A stretch of DNA of 64,000 nt from Gammaproteobacteria bacterium (GTDB lineage: Bacteria > Pseudomonadota > Gammaproteobacteria > Pseudomonadales > Alcanivoracaceae), in the NCBI GenBank assembly GCA_018067045.1, contig JAGPVL010000043.1, forward strand, positions 1 to 64,000. Direction: 5' to 3'. Shown here piece after piece: positions 26,919 to 36,148 of this stretch (position 1 is its first letter; every line of letters begins with the position of its first letter). Position numbers and translations under genes: made by a program. The notes beneath the pieces are model-generated. The model was given only the letters and a program-made list of their open reading frames with translations, made no database searches and had not been told where the DNA came from.

Positions 26919-28940
26919 TTACATTTCTGCATCCATTATCTGAACTAGATCACCACTGCTACCATTCAGCGAAACCTGCGCGCCGTCCGCAAGACAATGC
27001 ATCGCATCATCTACCCCCCAAACGGTAGGAATGCCGAGTGCACAGGCAAGAATCGCTGCCGGGTCTAATGGATCTCGATGTGCCAACACCAAGCCTGCCG
27101 CAGACGCTAACCATGGCAACCAACCAGCATCAGACTGATCAAGCACTAATATCGCACCCGGCTGCACTTGGTTTAACTGCCAGCCGCTGCCAACTCTCAA
27201 AACACGACCGCACGCTTCACCTTCAACAAGACCATAACCATTGACCGTGTCATGACTCGCTCGCTGGCCAAGAGGTGAGGTGCCATAACCCACGGAATCA
27301 ATGATCCAGTCTGGCGGCCCCGCGTGGGAATCGGATAAATATCGAACCTTACGTTCGCCAAGAAGCGTTTCTAGCTGGCGCCGCGCTTGTGCCTGACCCT
27401 GCCACGCCTGCCAAAGCTCATCAAAATATAAGAAGTAAATATCATCTGGGTGCTTTATCAGCCGTAACGCAACCAAACGTTGGGACATCTGTTGCAGCAC
27501 ACGTCGCAATCGGCTGGCAATGTCGTAGCGTAAATCCGCAGCCTGTCCGCGTAAACTTAACCAATCAAAGCGCGAGCGCTTGATGGTCGAAAAACGGGCC
27601 AACGCACTCAATCGCGCTTCACTGAGGCTCTCAACGATATCCTTAAGCAATTGCGCATCATGACCGCCCTCTCGCAGCCGCGGAAACGACGGATCGGCGC
27701 CAGCACTCTGGCCCCCAAAGCGCCGCACAAACTGGTCCCAACTGATCTCTCTGCGACTCACCGCCGGCAATACCGCGAGCATTTCTACCGTTCTCTGCCC
27801 AAGAGAATGAAGCGTCGGCTTGCTCCCACGAGATGCTACCGCTGGAGCAATCACATAACCCAGATGGCCTTCTAAGCCGGCCAACTTCTCACCGAGCCGA
27901 TCTAAGCGAATCAGTTCAAGCCACAGGTCGTCGGCCGAAGGCGCTTCTGTGACTTCTGCAACCCCTCTCACTTTGAGTCTTAACCAACCCAGCTTAACCG
28001 CCGTCATCGCTCTCGATAGCGGCTCGCTACGATTATTCTTACTCTGTTCTTGGGGGCCCTGCGGTCTGCTGGCACGCCACGCAGGCGGTAGCGCCCACCA
28101 TAAGAAAGCACTTTTTTGCCAAGATTGAAGTGCTTTAAAAAAGCGGCCATTGCCATAGAGGTAGCTGTGCTGGCGACGGTACGGCTCAATATTGCTCAGC
28201 TCTTGCCAACCAACCCTGCGGCCGAGGGAGCGCCAAAAGCCCTCTTTAAGCCAGCGCCCTAGCATCGTGTACCAAAGCGGCGAAATGGCTTGCGGACTAA
28301 AGCCTAGCCCAGCTCTACGGGTCCATACTTCTGAAGGCATCGGCAAGGTGCCGATTGGCAATGCTTGGACCATCCATAAACGCTGCCCGTCCCAGATCCA
28401 CTCCGCCGCTCTAGCCTCGCCATAGCTGTCGTGCAGCGCCTGAGTTAACTCGTGGAACGCTAGCAAACTCACTTCGTCGAGAAATACCTCAGAGCCCTCG
28501 CTCCGCCACGCTAACTGCCCGTCTGCGTGTAAAATTACCCGCTGCTGCGCGTCGGAACCGGCCAAGCAGCCTTCAATCACAATGTGATCGAGGTCTGGTC
28601 GCATGGGGTGCCGCGTGAACAGAACGCCCGCCGCTTTTTGTGGCGGCATGCACTGAAAAATAAGACTCTCAGGGCCGTTATCCCGACGAAACGTTTGATT
28701 TAGCGCGGCAGCGAGCGCCGTATCCGAATCAAGGTTGAGTAATGACTGACGCTTAGAACCCGGCGCCAACGGACCTTGCTGCAGCACCCAATAATGGCTG
28801 TCGCCACCGGCCAATGCCGACAACTCAGACACCAATGCCTCTGTCGTCACAGCCAGCACGTGCTCTCTGGGTACACGCCAGCATGGTGCAAGCGGCAAAC
28901 TCACGTCGTGATCTCTTTGCAGTGCTTGGAATCCCGGCAA
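26919..28940 (-). CDS. PEP-synthase/pyruvate-phosphate-dikinase-like protein, probable pseudoenzyme
   Basis: About 673 residues from a TTG at 28940 that has GAGGAGGT 4 bases upstream; the frame extends to 29102 but overlaps the preceding gene. The N-terminal part resembles only the second half of the ATP-grasp domain (LIFQCMPPQKAAGVLFTRHP, AEWIWDGQRLWMVQALPIG). A long helical linker follows, then a C-terminal swivelling phosphohistidine-like domain (GEACGRVLRVG and DPAAILACALGIPTVWGV). In active enzymes the last block reads T-H-G/A-A-x-x-A-R-E; here the His aligns with Pro and the Arg with Cys. It probably cannot carry phosphate as PEP synthase does. It follows the DUF1461-like membrane gene with only 2 bases between. 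Confidence 0.75.
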   Translation of the reverse strand: MPGFQALQRDHDVSLPLAPCWRVPREHVLAVTTEALVSELSALAGGDSHYWVLQQGPLAPGSKRQSLLNLDSDTALAAALNQTFRRDNGPESLIFQCMPPQKAAGVLFTRHPMRPDLDHIVIEGCLAGSDAQQRVILHADGQLAWRSEGSEVFLDEVSLLAFHELTQALHDSYGEARAAEWIWDGQRLWMVQALPIGTLPMPSEVWTRRAGLGFSPQAISPLWYTMLGRWLKEGFWRSLGRRVGWQELSNIEPYRRQHSYLYGNGRFFKALQSWQKSAFLWWALPPAWRASRPQGPQEQSKNNRSEPLSRAMTAVKLGWLRLKVRGVAEVTEAPSADDLWLELIRLDRLGEKLAGLEGHLGYVIAPAVASRGSKPTLHSLGQRTVEMLAVLPAVSRREISWDQFVRRFGGQSAGADPSFPRLREGGHDAQLLKDIVESLSEARLSALARFSTIKRSRFDWLSLRGQAADLRYDIASRLRRVLQQMSQRLVALRLIKHPDDIYFLYFDELWQAWQGQAQARRQLETLLGERKVRYLSDSHAGPPDWIIDSVGYGTSPLGQRASHDTVNGYGLVEGEACGRVLRVGSGWQLNQVQPGAILVLDQSDAGWLPWLASAAGLVLAHRDPLDPAAILACALGIPTVWGVDDAMHCLADGAQVSLNGSSGDLVQIMDAEM

Positions 28941-28942
28941 CG

Positions 28943-29683
28943 CTACCTCCTCAAAAAATGTTGGGCCGCATATAGCCCAGAAAAATACAGCAGCAACGTG
29001 AAAACCACCGCGACACACGCTAGAACCATGGCAATGCCACCAAACAAATACGGCGCTTTCATCAACGTGCTCATTAGCGACTCTTCCCAATAGAAGAACC
29101 ACTGATGATCCGACGGAAAAATCATCACATGCAATCGATAAAACAGCTCTTTAGGCCCCATAACGCCAAGTGCAGCGACCAACGGCAGTAGACTGCCGAA
29201 CATCGCCGCCATGCGCAAACGCCAACCGGGCAACGGGTCATTCCTGAGCATAAAGATAAGCAACAACCACAGCGGGCACAGCAGGTAAAATGCGGCCCGC
29301 CCCCAGTCCAGCAGCCTCGCCACATCTTGCAGATGCTCAACTTCAGCCTGATCCAATAGAGCCACTGGTGCCTGCCCGCTGACTTGATACTGAATCTGCT
29401 CAAGCCCTTCACCATGGTTATGCACCGACGCCGCGATTTGCCGAAACGCCGCAATATGTTGCTCTGCCGACAATAGCGCAAAGCCTGATTTATAGGGATG
29501 CTGTGGCGCATAGGTCGCGATGTGTTGCGCGATCGCTTGTTTTTGATACCAAAAGCCATAACCGTAATCAAAACGGGCGTACACCGACCACGCCAGACTC
29601 ACGGCGAGCCACACGGTCACCAGAAGATAAACCCACCACGTCAAAGCGCTTTTGGCTTGGACTACAGCACCTCTGTTGTTCAT
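28943..29683 (-). CDS. DUF1461-like integral membrane protein
   Basis: About 246 residues from the ATG at 29683 (MNNRGAVVQAK); the longest frame starts at 29824 but overlaps the divergent gene and adds a non-family leader. Four or five membrane segments: WWVYLLVTVWLAVSLAW, AAFYLLCPLWLLLIFML, MAAMFGSLLPLVAALGVMG, and GGIAMVLACVAVVFTLLLYFSG near the end. An outer loop of about 100 residues follows the first. The stretch FYRLHVMIFPSDHQWFFYWEESL is the pattern by which I place it near the DUF1461 (TIGR01906) family, role unknown. It is translationally adjacent to the PEP-synthase-like gene, so the two probably form one functional pair. Confidence 0.7.
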   Translation of the reverse strand: MNNRGAVVQAKSALTWWVYLLVTVWLAVSLAWSVYARFDYGYGFWYQKQAIAQHIATYAPQHPYKSGFALLSAEQHIAAFRQIAASVHNHGEGLEQIQYQVSGQAPVALLDQAEVEHLQDVARLLDWGRAAFYLLCPLWLLLIFMLRNDPLPGWRLRMAAMFGSLLPLVAALGVMGPKELFYRLHVMIFPSDHQWFFYWEESLMSTLMKAPYLFGGIAMVLACVAVVFTLLLYFSGLYAAQHFLRR

Positions 29684-29759
29684 AATGACGCCCTTAAACA
29701 ATTTACACTCGTGCATTGAAGCACCGAGTGGCAATAATAATAAAGAGAGGTTAACGCCC

Positions 29760-31400
29760 ATGCGTGCTGTAATGGCGTTTTTTTGCGCACTACTCCTATC
29801 GGCTTGTGCGACGAAGCTACCCACTATTACCCAAGGCCCCGCCAGTGAACCACTGAAGCGGGACTATTTCCAAGTCAAAATCAAAACCCATGACGGTAAA
29901 GAACTTGCCGCCACGGTTTACCAACCCAAGCTGGCGCCAGGACAAACCGCTCCACTGGTCATCGCCACTCATGGTTTTGGCGGCTTTCGCGCCAAACGAC
30001 CACTTTCTATTTACGGAAAAACCATGATCACCGGCGAAGCTGCGCTGGCGGCTTGGAAGCAAGGCTACTGGGTTATTTTTTATGACCAACGCGGCTGGGG
30101 CGAAAGTGATGACATCGTACACATGCTTGACCCCGAGCTTGAAATTCGTGACGTCTCAACCGTTATCGACTGGTCACTTGAACACCTACCCGGTATTGCC
30201 AAAGTAAACAATGAATGGGCCATCGGCATGATTGGCGAGTCATACGGCGGCGGCGCGCAAACTATTGCATCGTTTACAGAACCGCGCCTAAAAGCTCTGG
30301 TTCCCGTTGCAACTTGGCACAACCTTAACGCTATCGCTCCTAGCAAGCATATGAAAACCAATTGGGGCGCAAACCTATTTGTCTTTGGCGGCATGAGTAG
30401 CGGTTTTGATATTGGCTTTATGGTGAAAAAACCAATGCGTAGCGGCTTCTCCGGTACGGTTAACTTTGAAACCACTCAGTGGCTCTATGATCGCAGCCCG
30501 GCCAAATACTGTGACGAAGGAAAAACGCCACAGGCAGATGCGCTTTTCGTCCATGGTTTCCGCGACTCACTCTTTCCAATGCAAGAGGCACTCGACAATC
30601 AAGAGTGCTTTGAGCGTGGTGGTAATGACACCCGTCTACTCGCAATCCAAGGCGGCCATATTTTGCCTTGGCCAGTACAAAAGTGGTCAGGAAAACCTCT
30701 CTTCAACACCGAAGAAAGTATTCATTGTGGCGAATACGAAGGCAAGCTCGTGGATACCATTGTCGCTTGGTGGGATGAAAAATTAAAAGGTGCCGAAGCA
30801 ATCGTACCAGAGCTATGCATCACACTAGATGAAGACACAGGGCTCGCGGACCAAGCTTTCCCCACGCAATCCGAAACATTTATGGTCCCAAGCTCCAAGG
30901 TCACCATTCCATTAGCTGGCATGTTCGAATGGCTAATGATCCCAATGGATCAAGGTTTTGATATTGGTCGGAAAATTTGGTGGCCCGGCGCTGATCGACG
31001 CTTTCTCACGCCAAACGGTGGTTTTGGTCGACCCAAATTTATTCCCCTGTATGTTGCCCATGACAACGAAGTACTGTCCGGCATTCCTTCTATTAACATC
31101 AGTTTAAATGGCACCGCCAGTAAACGCTCAACACGCACCTTTGTCGGCGTGGGTGTGCAACGCGCAAACAGCCGTCGAGTTTGGGTTGCCAGTGAACAAC
31201 TCACCCCACTTCCGAAAAAAGGACGCTATAAACAAGAGCTTCCAGCGGTGTCGATGCACTTAAAAGATGGCGACCGAGTAGGCCTCATTGTGTACGGCTA
31301 CACCTGGCAATTCATGACGAACCCATCATTTTGGGGGAGTAACGCGATGATACAGGGTGAAGCAACGCTACCGATTATTGAGATACCGGACGAGAAGTGA
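29760..31400 (+). CDS. Lipoprotein alpha/beta hydrolase, X-Pro dipeptidyl-peptidase (S15/CocE)-like
   Basis: 546 residues from the ATG at 29760, with AGAGAGG upstream. A lipoprotein signal (FFCALLLSACATK) predicts attachment to a membrane after cleavage before Cys. The hydrolase domain has ATHGFGGFRAKRP, FYDQRGWGESDD, the nucleophile elbow GESYGGGAQT, a possible Asp in FVHGFRDSLFP and His in QGGHILPW. The C-terminal 150 residues form a jelly-roll-like domain (from about SSKVTIPLAGMFEW) as in the S15 peptidase and cocaine-esterase families. Peptidase or acyl-esterase action in the periplasm is inferred; the substrate is unknown. The 3' end overlaps the convergent gene by 26 bases. Confidence 0.82.
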   Translation: MRAVMAFFCALLLSACATKLPTITQGPASEPLKRDYFQVKIKTHDGKELAATVYQPKLAPGQTAPLVIATHGFGGFRAKRPLSIYGKTMITGEAALAAWKQGYWVIFYDQRGWGESDDIVHMLDPELEIRDVSTVIDWSLEHLPGIAKVNNEWAIGMIGESYGGGAQTIASFTEPRLKALVPVATWHNLNAIAPSKHMKTNWGANLFVFGGMSSGFDIGFMVKKPMRSGFSGTVNFETTQWLYDRSPAKYCDEGKTPQADALFVHGFRDSLFPMQEALDNQECFERGGNDTRLLAIQGGHILPWPVQKWSGKPLFNTEESIHCGEYEGKLVDTIVAWWDEKLKGAEAIVPELCITLDEDTGLADQAFPTQSETFMVPSSKVTIPLAGMFEWLMIPMDQGFDIGRKIWWPGADRRFLTPNGGFGRPKFIPLYVAHDNEVLSGIPSINISLNGTASKRSTRTFVGVGVQRANSRRVWVASEQLTPLPKKGRYKQELPAVSMHLKDGDRVGLIVYGYTWQFMTNPSFWGSNAMIQGEATLPIIEIPDEK

Positions 31401-32673
31401 TTTGCAGTGCCCTGCCCGAGCGCAGGGCCGCAAACGCAGCGAGGTCTTGCTCAGGAAGCTGAGAAAAGAAAAGTAAACGTACAGAAAAATTTAGCTCGTT
31501 TGCTTCCGGCCACCCATTAAGGGCGTAACCCAAATTAGGCAACTGGCCGGGGTAATTTTCTGGCTGGTTGTTTAGCTCTTTGTCATCCTGATAGACGAGC
31601 TGCAATGGAATTCCTTCTAACCCTTTCGGCACCAACAACTCCGTGAGTAATGCGAACTGGTTTCCTGAGTCAAAAATAATCCAGCTATCGTCCGTACTCA
31701 GCTCCCTCTCCAGCAAACGTAGCTCTTGCACATCAATACGCCCATCGACTTGCGCCATCAACTCGCCCCCAGCCGCCGTTCGAACCTTCGCCCCCAACAA
31801 GTTATTGCCGTCAACGGATACAACGACCTGAGGCGCTTTAACCGACCTCCGATAAAGAGCGGGTATACGTGAATAGGTGTGCGCTTCGAAATGGTTCGGA
31901 TAGCGAATCGCTTGCACGTGCATCTTCATCACCGGCAAACCCGCAAAGACAACGCTTGTTTCAAGATGCATAACAGAACGAATTGGACCGATACGAAAAC
32001 CGCGCCGCCTTGGTTTCAAATTATCATTATCCAAAGTCATGCGAGCGAAGCGAAAAAAAATACCACCGGACATGCGCATTTTTAGGGTATCGATAATAGA
32101 AGCATCTGCTGGACCGGTATATCCTTCGTAACCCAAATGCTCCCAGTTCAACTCGTTCGCAGGGTCTGTTGTGAGAAAGTAATAGGGGGTACGTGTTACC
32201 CCAGTGGCGGGATCATGCTCGATATAACGAGTAGCGCTGCGCTGAGCATTATTCTTAACCAAGTAAAAAAAAGTATCGCTATTATTCGGCGCCGCCACTT
32301 TTATCTCGGCAAGTAACTGACCCGATGCCGGCACAGCTTGCGCTGGCCGCTCGGCACCAGCATCTTCGTACATCATCAAAAGCTGATCCGCACCGTCGAA
32401 TATGCCGGCCTCCCCCTGCCGTTTAAAACCCGAACCATCGAACCAAACCATACCGTGCTCATCAATCTCATCGACTTGGAATGGCACCGGCTCAAAGGTA
32501 TCGTCTCGCCAGCGCATTAACGACAGCTGACCAATCGCCATGTCAGCCGCATCAGGAAGGTCAATGGGCGTTAGCATTAAAGCGGTTTGCGCGGAAGCAG
32601 ACGCGGCGATACAAACCTGAGTACAGGCTAGGAGTGCAAAGAACGAAGTAAGCCAGGCAAAACGTTTAATCAA
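31375..32673 (-). CDS. Exported protein of unknown function at the end of the T2SS operon
   Basis: 432 residues with an N-terminal signal (KRFAWLTSFFALLACTQVCIA); the LLAC stretch could be a lipobox but its -2 residue is atypical. The mature part opens with ALMLTPIDLPDAADMAIGQLSLMRWRDDTFEPVPFQVDEID, followed by beta-rich stretches and no membrane helix. I do not recognise a family. Its start overlaps the gspM stop by 4 bases (ATGA), so it is translationally coupled to the secretion genes and occupies the place where gspN lies in some operons, though it is much longer than GspN (about 250). A role in secretion or as a secreted-protein partner is inferred from position only. Confidence 0.8.
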   Translation of the reverse strand: MIKRFAWLTSFFALLACTQVCIAASASAQTALMLTPIDLPDAADMAIGQLSLMRWRDDTFEPVPFQVDEIDEHGMVWFDGSGFKRQGEAGIFDGADQLLMMYEDAGAERPAQAVPASGQLLAEIKVAAPNNSDTFFYLVKNNAQRSATRYIEHDPATGVTRTPYYFLTTDPANELNWEHLGYEGYTGPADASIIDTLKMRMSGGIFFRFARMTLDNDNLKPRRRGFRIGPIRSVMHLETSVVFAGLPVMKMHVQAIRYPNHFEAHTYSRIPALYRRSVKAPQVVVSVDGNNLLGAKVRTAAGGELMAQVDGRIDVQELRLLERELSTDDSWIIFDSGNQFALLTELLVPKGLEGIPLQLVYQDDKELNNQPENYPGQLPNLGYALNGWPEANELNFSVRLLFFSQLPEQDLAAFAALRSGRALQITSRPVSQ

Positions 32674-33197
32674 GGCTGACGACTCAAACTAGCCCGAAGG
32701 TTTACTCGCCCCTCATCGCTGCCAGGCAGAAACTCCGCACTCACAACATAAATACCGCTCTCCGCAAGCGCTTGCAGCCAACTATAGGCTGCAGAAAAGG
32801 CCTGATTTTCCAATTGAACTCGAACAGAATCGCTTCCCTCAGGATTAAAACTCTTAATCGTTACAGACGATAAGCTCGCAGACCGACTTAACCCAGCGAT
32901 CCAATCGTCTCCTGCCGACGACGTTTTTCCGCCTGACTGCTGACGACTCCTCACCTGTAATTCGTTTAGCTGCATCCACGACAACAGCTTAGTCTGTGAC
33001 TGCCATTGTGCGACTTGATTGTCGCGAACCTGCCACGCAGGCATCCAGACTGCGGAGAAAAGCAGCAAGGCAATCAGCGTCGTGACAAGCAGTTGCAACA
33101 CCAATTTCTCTCTATCTTCGCGCCCCTCATACCAAACCACTGCCGGCTGAACGCTTTTAGTAAAGGCATCACGCCACTGATTAAAAAGTGAATTCAT
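32670..33197 (-). CDS. gspM: Type II secretion inner-membrane protein GspM
   Basis: 175 residues: short cytoplasmic head, one membrane segment (LQLLVTTLIALLLFSAVWMPAW, about residues 33-54), a coiled stretch, then a periplasmic ferredoxin-like domain with SLSSVTIKSFNPEGSDSVRVQ and FSAAYSWLQALAESG. GspM partners GspL in the inner-membrane platform that holds the ATPase GspE. It overlaps both neighbours by 4 bases. Confidence 0.9.
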   Translation of the reverse strand: MNSLFNQWRDAFTKSVQPAVVWYEGREDREKLVLQLLVTTLIALLLFSAVWMPAWQVRDNQVAQWQSQTKLLSWMQLNELQVRSRQQSGGKTSSAGDDWIAGLSRSASLSSVTIKSFNPEGSDSVRVQLENQAFSAAYSWLQALAESGIYVVSAEFLPGSDEGRVNLRASLSRQP

Positions 33198-34339
33198 AAC
33201 GCTCCCACCTTCACACGCGCAGCAACCTGCTCGCCCTGATTACGAAAGTTGGCCACCTCAGCAGCAAGGCCAGCAGCGAGCAGTGTGCCACGCAGCGCTT
33301 CAACTGCTTCGTAGTTCGACGCCTGAAGATCAAGAATCAGTACCCCGTCGCGTTTATCGTATTGAACGCGGCGCGGCTGAACACCGGCTTTTTTATGCTG
33401 TGATAGCGCATCGCCAACCGGCGTCATCAATGCAAAAAAATCCGCACTATTGCCACCACTGCCGCCGAGCTGCGCCAATCGATTCTTAAACTGAGCAGCA
33501 ACTTTCAACGTGGCCTTGTCTCCTGGAAAAAGTGATTCATACAGCGCCGAGGCCTGCGTATTCGCTTGATCAGCAAGATGTGAGTATTGCCACGCCTGCG
33601 CCCACGCCGTTGCCCACACCACTAACAATAACGCTGCAGCAACTTTGCCAAATTGCATCCACGCGGGGGTAATACTTGGCCAACGGGAAACTTCATGTGC
33701 CTGAGGTTTCAGGTCTCCATGCAACAGCTCGATGCGCTGACGCATACTTTGACGCAGGTGAACCCATGTATCACTTTCTGAAATTCGCTCAATATCGGTA
33801 AGATCAATCTTCAGTGCCAGCAGAACGTCTTCAACTTCATCTGTCGGTAAAGACAATACCGCGCCCATGCCCTGAACCAATAAAGATGACTGCCCCGAAT
33901 AGGCAAGCACAGGAGCGGATGAAATAAGTATTTGCCCGTCAACGCCTGCACCAACAATATTGCCGCCCAGATCTTCGATGAAACCTTTCAACTCTCGCAA
34001 CGCCTGAGCATCACATGCAAGCACAGGGTAATGACCATCAACCACCCCGCCAACCGCATACCATAAATCTTCCGGGTCGCCGATGAGGTCCTCCTCTAAT
34101 AAAAACGGCAACACTTTTTGCAGATGTCGTGCTTGCTTGCGAGTCAGCTGCACAGACGTCAGCTGAACATCAGCCGACGACAGTACCAACAGCAATGGCG
34201 CCTCAGAGTGGCTCTCTAGCAAAGCCCGCAACGTTCCAGAGGAGACCTCACCATCAGGCATCTGCCATGTCACCTCGACGCTCGCGGCATCCTGACGCAG
34301 CGCACCGGGTAAAAATCGGACTAATATTGCTTCCGTCAC
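33194..34339 (-). CDS. gspL: Type II secretion protein GspL
   Basis: 381 residues. The N-terminal cytoplasmic actin-like domain (about 1-215) carries LTRKQARHLQKVLPFLLEEDLIGDPEDLWYAVG, the GspL signature. One membrane segment (AAALLLVVWATAWAQAW, near 230-247) and a periplasmic ferredoxin-like domain ending in VQYDKRDGVLILDLQASNYEAVEALRGTLLAAG follow. It anchors GspE to the membrane and binds GspM. Stop and start overlap with gspM; 31 bases separate it from gspK. Confidence 0.92.
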   Translation of the reverse strand: MTEAILVRFLPGALRQDAASVEVTWQMPDGEVSSGTLRALLESHSEAPLLLVLSSADVQLTSVQLTRKQARHLQKVLPFLLEEDLIGDPEDLWYAVGGVVDGHYPVLACDAQALRELKGFIEDLGGNIVGAGVDGQILISSAPVLAYSGQSSLLVQGMGAVLSLPTDEVEDVLLALKIDLTDIERISESDTWVHLRQSMRQRIELLHGDLKPQAHEVSRWPSITPAWMQFGKVAAALLLVVWATAWAQAWQYSHLADQANTQASALYESLFPGDKATLKVAAQFKNRLAQLGGSGGNSADFFALMTPVGDALSQHKKAGVQPRRVQYDKRDGVLILDLQASNYEAVEALRGTLLAAGLAAEVANFRNQGEQVAARVKVGAL

Positions 34340-34370
34340 CTAAATATTCCTTATTTCGTCTGCACTTATT

Positions 34371-35516
34371 CTAATCAGGATTGCAGGCAGGTTCGAGGGG
34401 GCTAAGTACCGGCTGAAGCGCTCTCGCAAACACTTTTGTCTCACCTGAGTCCGGTCGCTTGATCCGTGTTACTAATCGACTCATTCCTGAGTCCGTTGAA
34501 ACATCAATACCAACTTGAAAGTACTCAGTGCCAACGCTCAACAATGCTGCCAGATTGGTTTGCTGTGTCGCATCGACCTTACTAAACTCCGGCAAACTCA
34601 AAACGTCGCTCACCGAGACATAAGGGTCTGTTTGTCGCTGCGCCACCACCGTTTTAGCCGCCGCCTGCGCCCCAACGTCCGCAAAATAGGCCTCGAGCAC
34701 CTTTTCTGGCGCGGTATTCACATTAATTCGCGCAGTGAAAGGCAGCGCGGTAAAGAATTGCCAGAATGCCGTACTTGAGCCACCTGCTGCACTAGTCTGG
34801 GCTGCTCCTTGGGCGCCTTGAGAAAGTAATGCAGCAGACTTCGCCGCCGCTTTAGCGGCCTCTTCTTCAATTGCCGCCGCCAATTCCGCGTCGAAACTTC
34901 GCAGCGCACGCATATCCGACTCATGAGCAATGGGCTGGTTCGGCGTACGACGCAAACGATATTCAGGATCCTCTGCTCCGTCAGCGCCATCTGGCGAGCT
35001 ATTGCTATCAACCCAGTCCGCCATTTCATCGGCCAACTGTGATGCCCGACTGGCATAAGCCGGCGGCAAAACGCTAGCCAGTAAACGCTCCAGACGAATA
35101 ACAGCCTCAGCATCGCGAACAAACGCTCCGTTAGAATCCGCCACCAATGAGTTCAAGTTAAATCGCCCTTGCAGATCCTGCACCGACGCGGCAATCATCG
35201 CATCTTCATAAGGAAAGGCGAACGGACCACTCCAACTCTCTTTCTTGCAATCATCCACTAGCTCATTGTTTTCTTGATCATCTTGCAGGTCATCGATCAG
35301 ACCTTGGATCGCCAGTGTTTCCGCGGCAACTGCGTACTGATAACGATAATCCCAATCAAGCAAATTGGCGGTGCGAGTCTGCACGTGATGCTGCCGATAA
35401 ATCACATCAACCGCGAGCGAAAATGCGAGTGCAAAAATAAGCAACACGACCACCAGAGCAGAGCCCTGCTGTGCTTTATTGACCGCAGCTCTTTTAGGCA
35501 GACGTTTTATATCCAC
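34371..35516 (-). CDS. gspK: Type II secretion minor pseudopilin GspK
   Basis: 381 residues. The leader ends in KAQQGSALVVVLLIFALAFSLAVDVIYRQ, a prepilin-peptidase site with the Glu+5-less form typical of GspK. The long globular domain has QDLQGRFNLNSLV and two SAM-like folds including INVNTAPEKVLEAYF and DVLSLPEFSKVD. It caps the pseudopilus tip with GspI and GspJ. An Ala-rich stretch near 215-245 is unusual in composition. It overlaps gspJ by 10 bases. Confidence 0.92.
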   Translation of the reverse strand: MDIKRLPKRAAVNKAQQGSALVVVLLIFALAFSLAVDVIYRQHHVQTRTANLLDWDYRYQYAVAAETLAIQGLIDDLQDDQENNELVDDCKKESWSGPFAFPYEDAMIAASVQDLQGRFNLNSLVADSNGAFVRDAEAVIRLERLLASVLPPAYASRASQLADEMADWVDSNSSPDGADGAEDPEYRLRRTPNQPIAHESDMRALRSFDAELAAAIEEEAAKAAAKSAALLSQGAQGAAQTSAAGGSSTAFWQFFTALPFTARINVNTAPEKVLEAYFADVGAQAAAKTVVAQRQTDPYVSVSDVLSLPEFSKVDATQQTNLAALLSVGTEYFQVGIDVSTDSGMSRLVTRIKRPDSGETKVFARALQPVLSPLEPACNPD

Positions 35517-36148
35517 GGATTAATCACCGTACGATAGAAGCGGTGAATCACCTCGCCATTCTCCAGAAATACATTCACTTCAATGCTGCTCGGTAACGGC
35601 TGCAGCAAAGGAGGTAAACTCGCTACAGAAGGGTCTGGCCAAACGTCCAGCCATTGGTAATCCCCCGCCGCAGGTTGATACAAAAAGCGCACTTGCAGAT
35701 CTTCAACGCCGTTTAGCAAAACGGTTTCAACTGGCACCGTACCCTGGTTTGGATCAAGTACCGGAAAGTAGCGACGGACAAGCTGGTTGTCGACCACGCG
35801 GTAATCCACTCTCTGTAATTCACTGCGCTGACGTATTCCAAAGGGATTCGCCCAGCCCATACGCGTAAACGAAAAGAATTCAGCATTCCCTATGACTGCT
35901 GGAATATTATCCACTCCTCCGAGAGGATCGCGAACGGGACGCGCAATAATTTGCTCAAGATCCATCGTTAACCACGTCAACATCAACTGCCGCTGTTCCA
36001 TTAAACCAGCAGCTTCTTCCATCTGGTCCCGCTGCGACATTGCCTGACTAAACATTTGCTGTGCGGCGAGAAAGATACCGGCAAAAATGGCGATCGCTAT
36101 CAGTACTTCAAGCAAGGTAAAACCCGCGTTACGACGCAACGATGCCAT
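35507..36148 (-). CDS. gspJ: Type II secretion minor pseudopilin GspJ
   Basis: 213 residues with the prepilin leader RRNAGFTLLEVLIAIAIFAGIFLAAQQMF, including Glu+5 after the processing site. The rest matches GspJ: QRQLMLTWLTMDLEQIIARPVRD, RVDYRVVDNQLVRRYFPVLD and a C-terminal FYRTV. It forms the pseudopilus tip with GspI and GspK. It shares one base with the end of gspI. Confidence 0.93.
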   Translation of the reverse strand: MASLRRNAGFTLLEVLIAIAIFAGIFLAAQQMFSQAMSQRDQMEEAAGLMEQRQLMLTWLTMDLEQIIARPVRDPLGGVDNIPAVIGNAEFFSFTRMGWANPFGIRQRSELQRVDYRVVDNQLVRRYFPVLDPNQGTVPVETVLLNGVEDLQVRFLYQPAAGDYQWLDVWPDPSVASLPPLLQPLPSSIEVNVFLENGEVIHRFYRTVINPWI

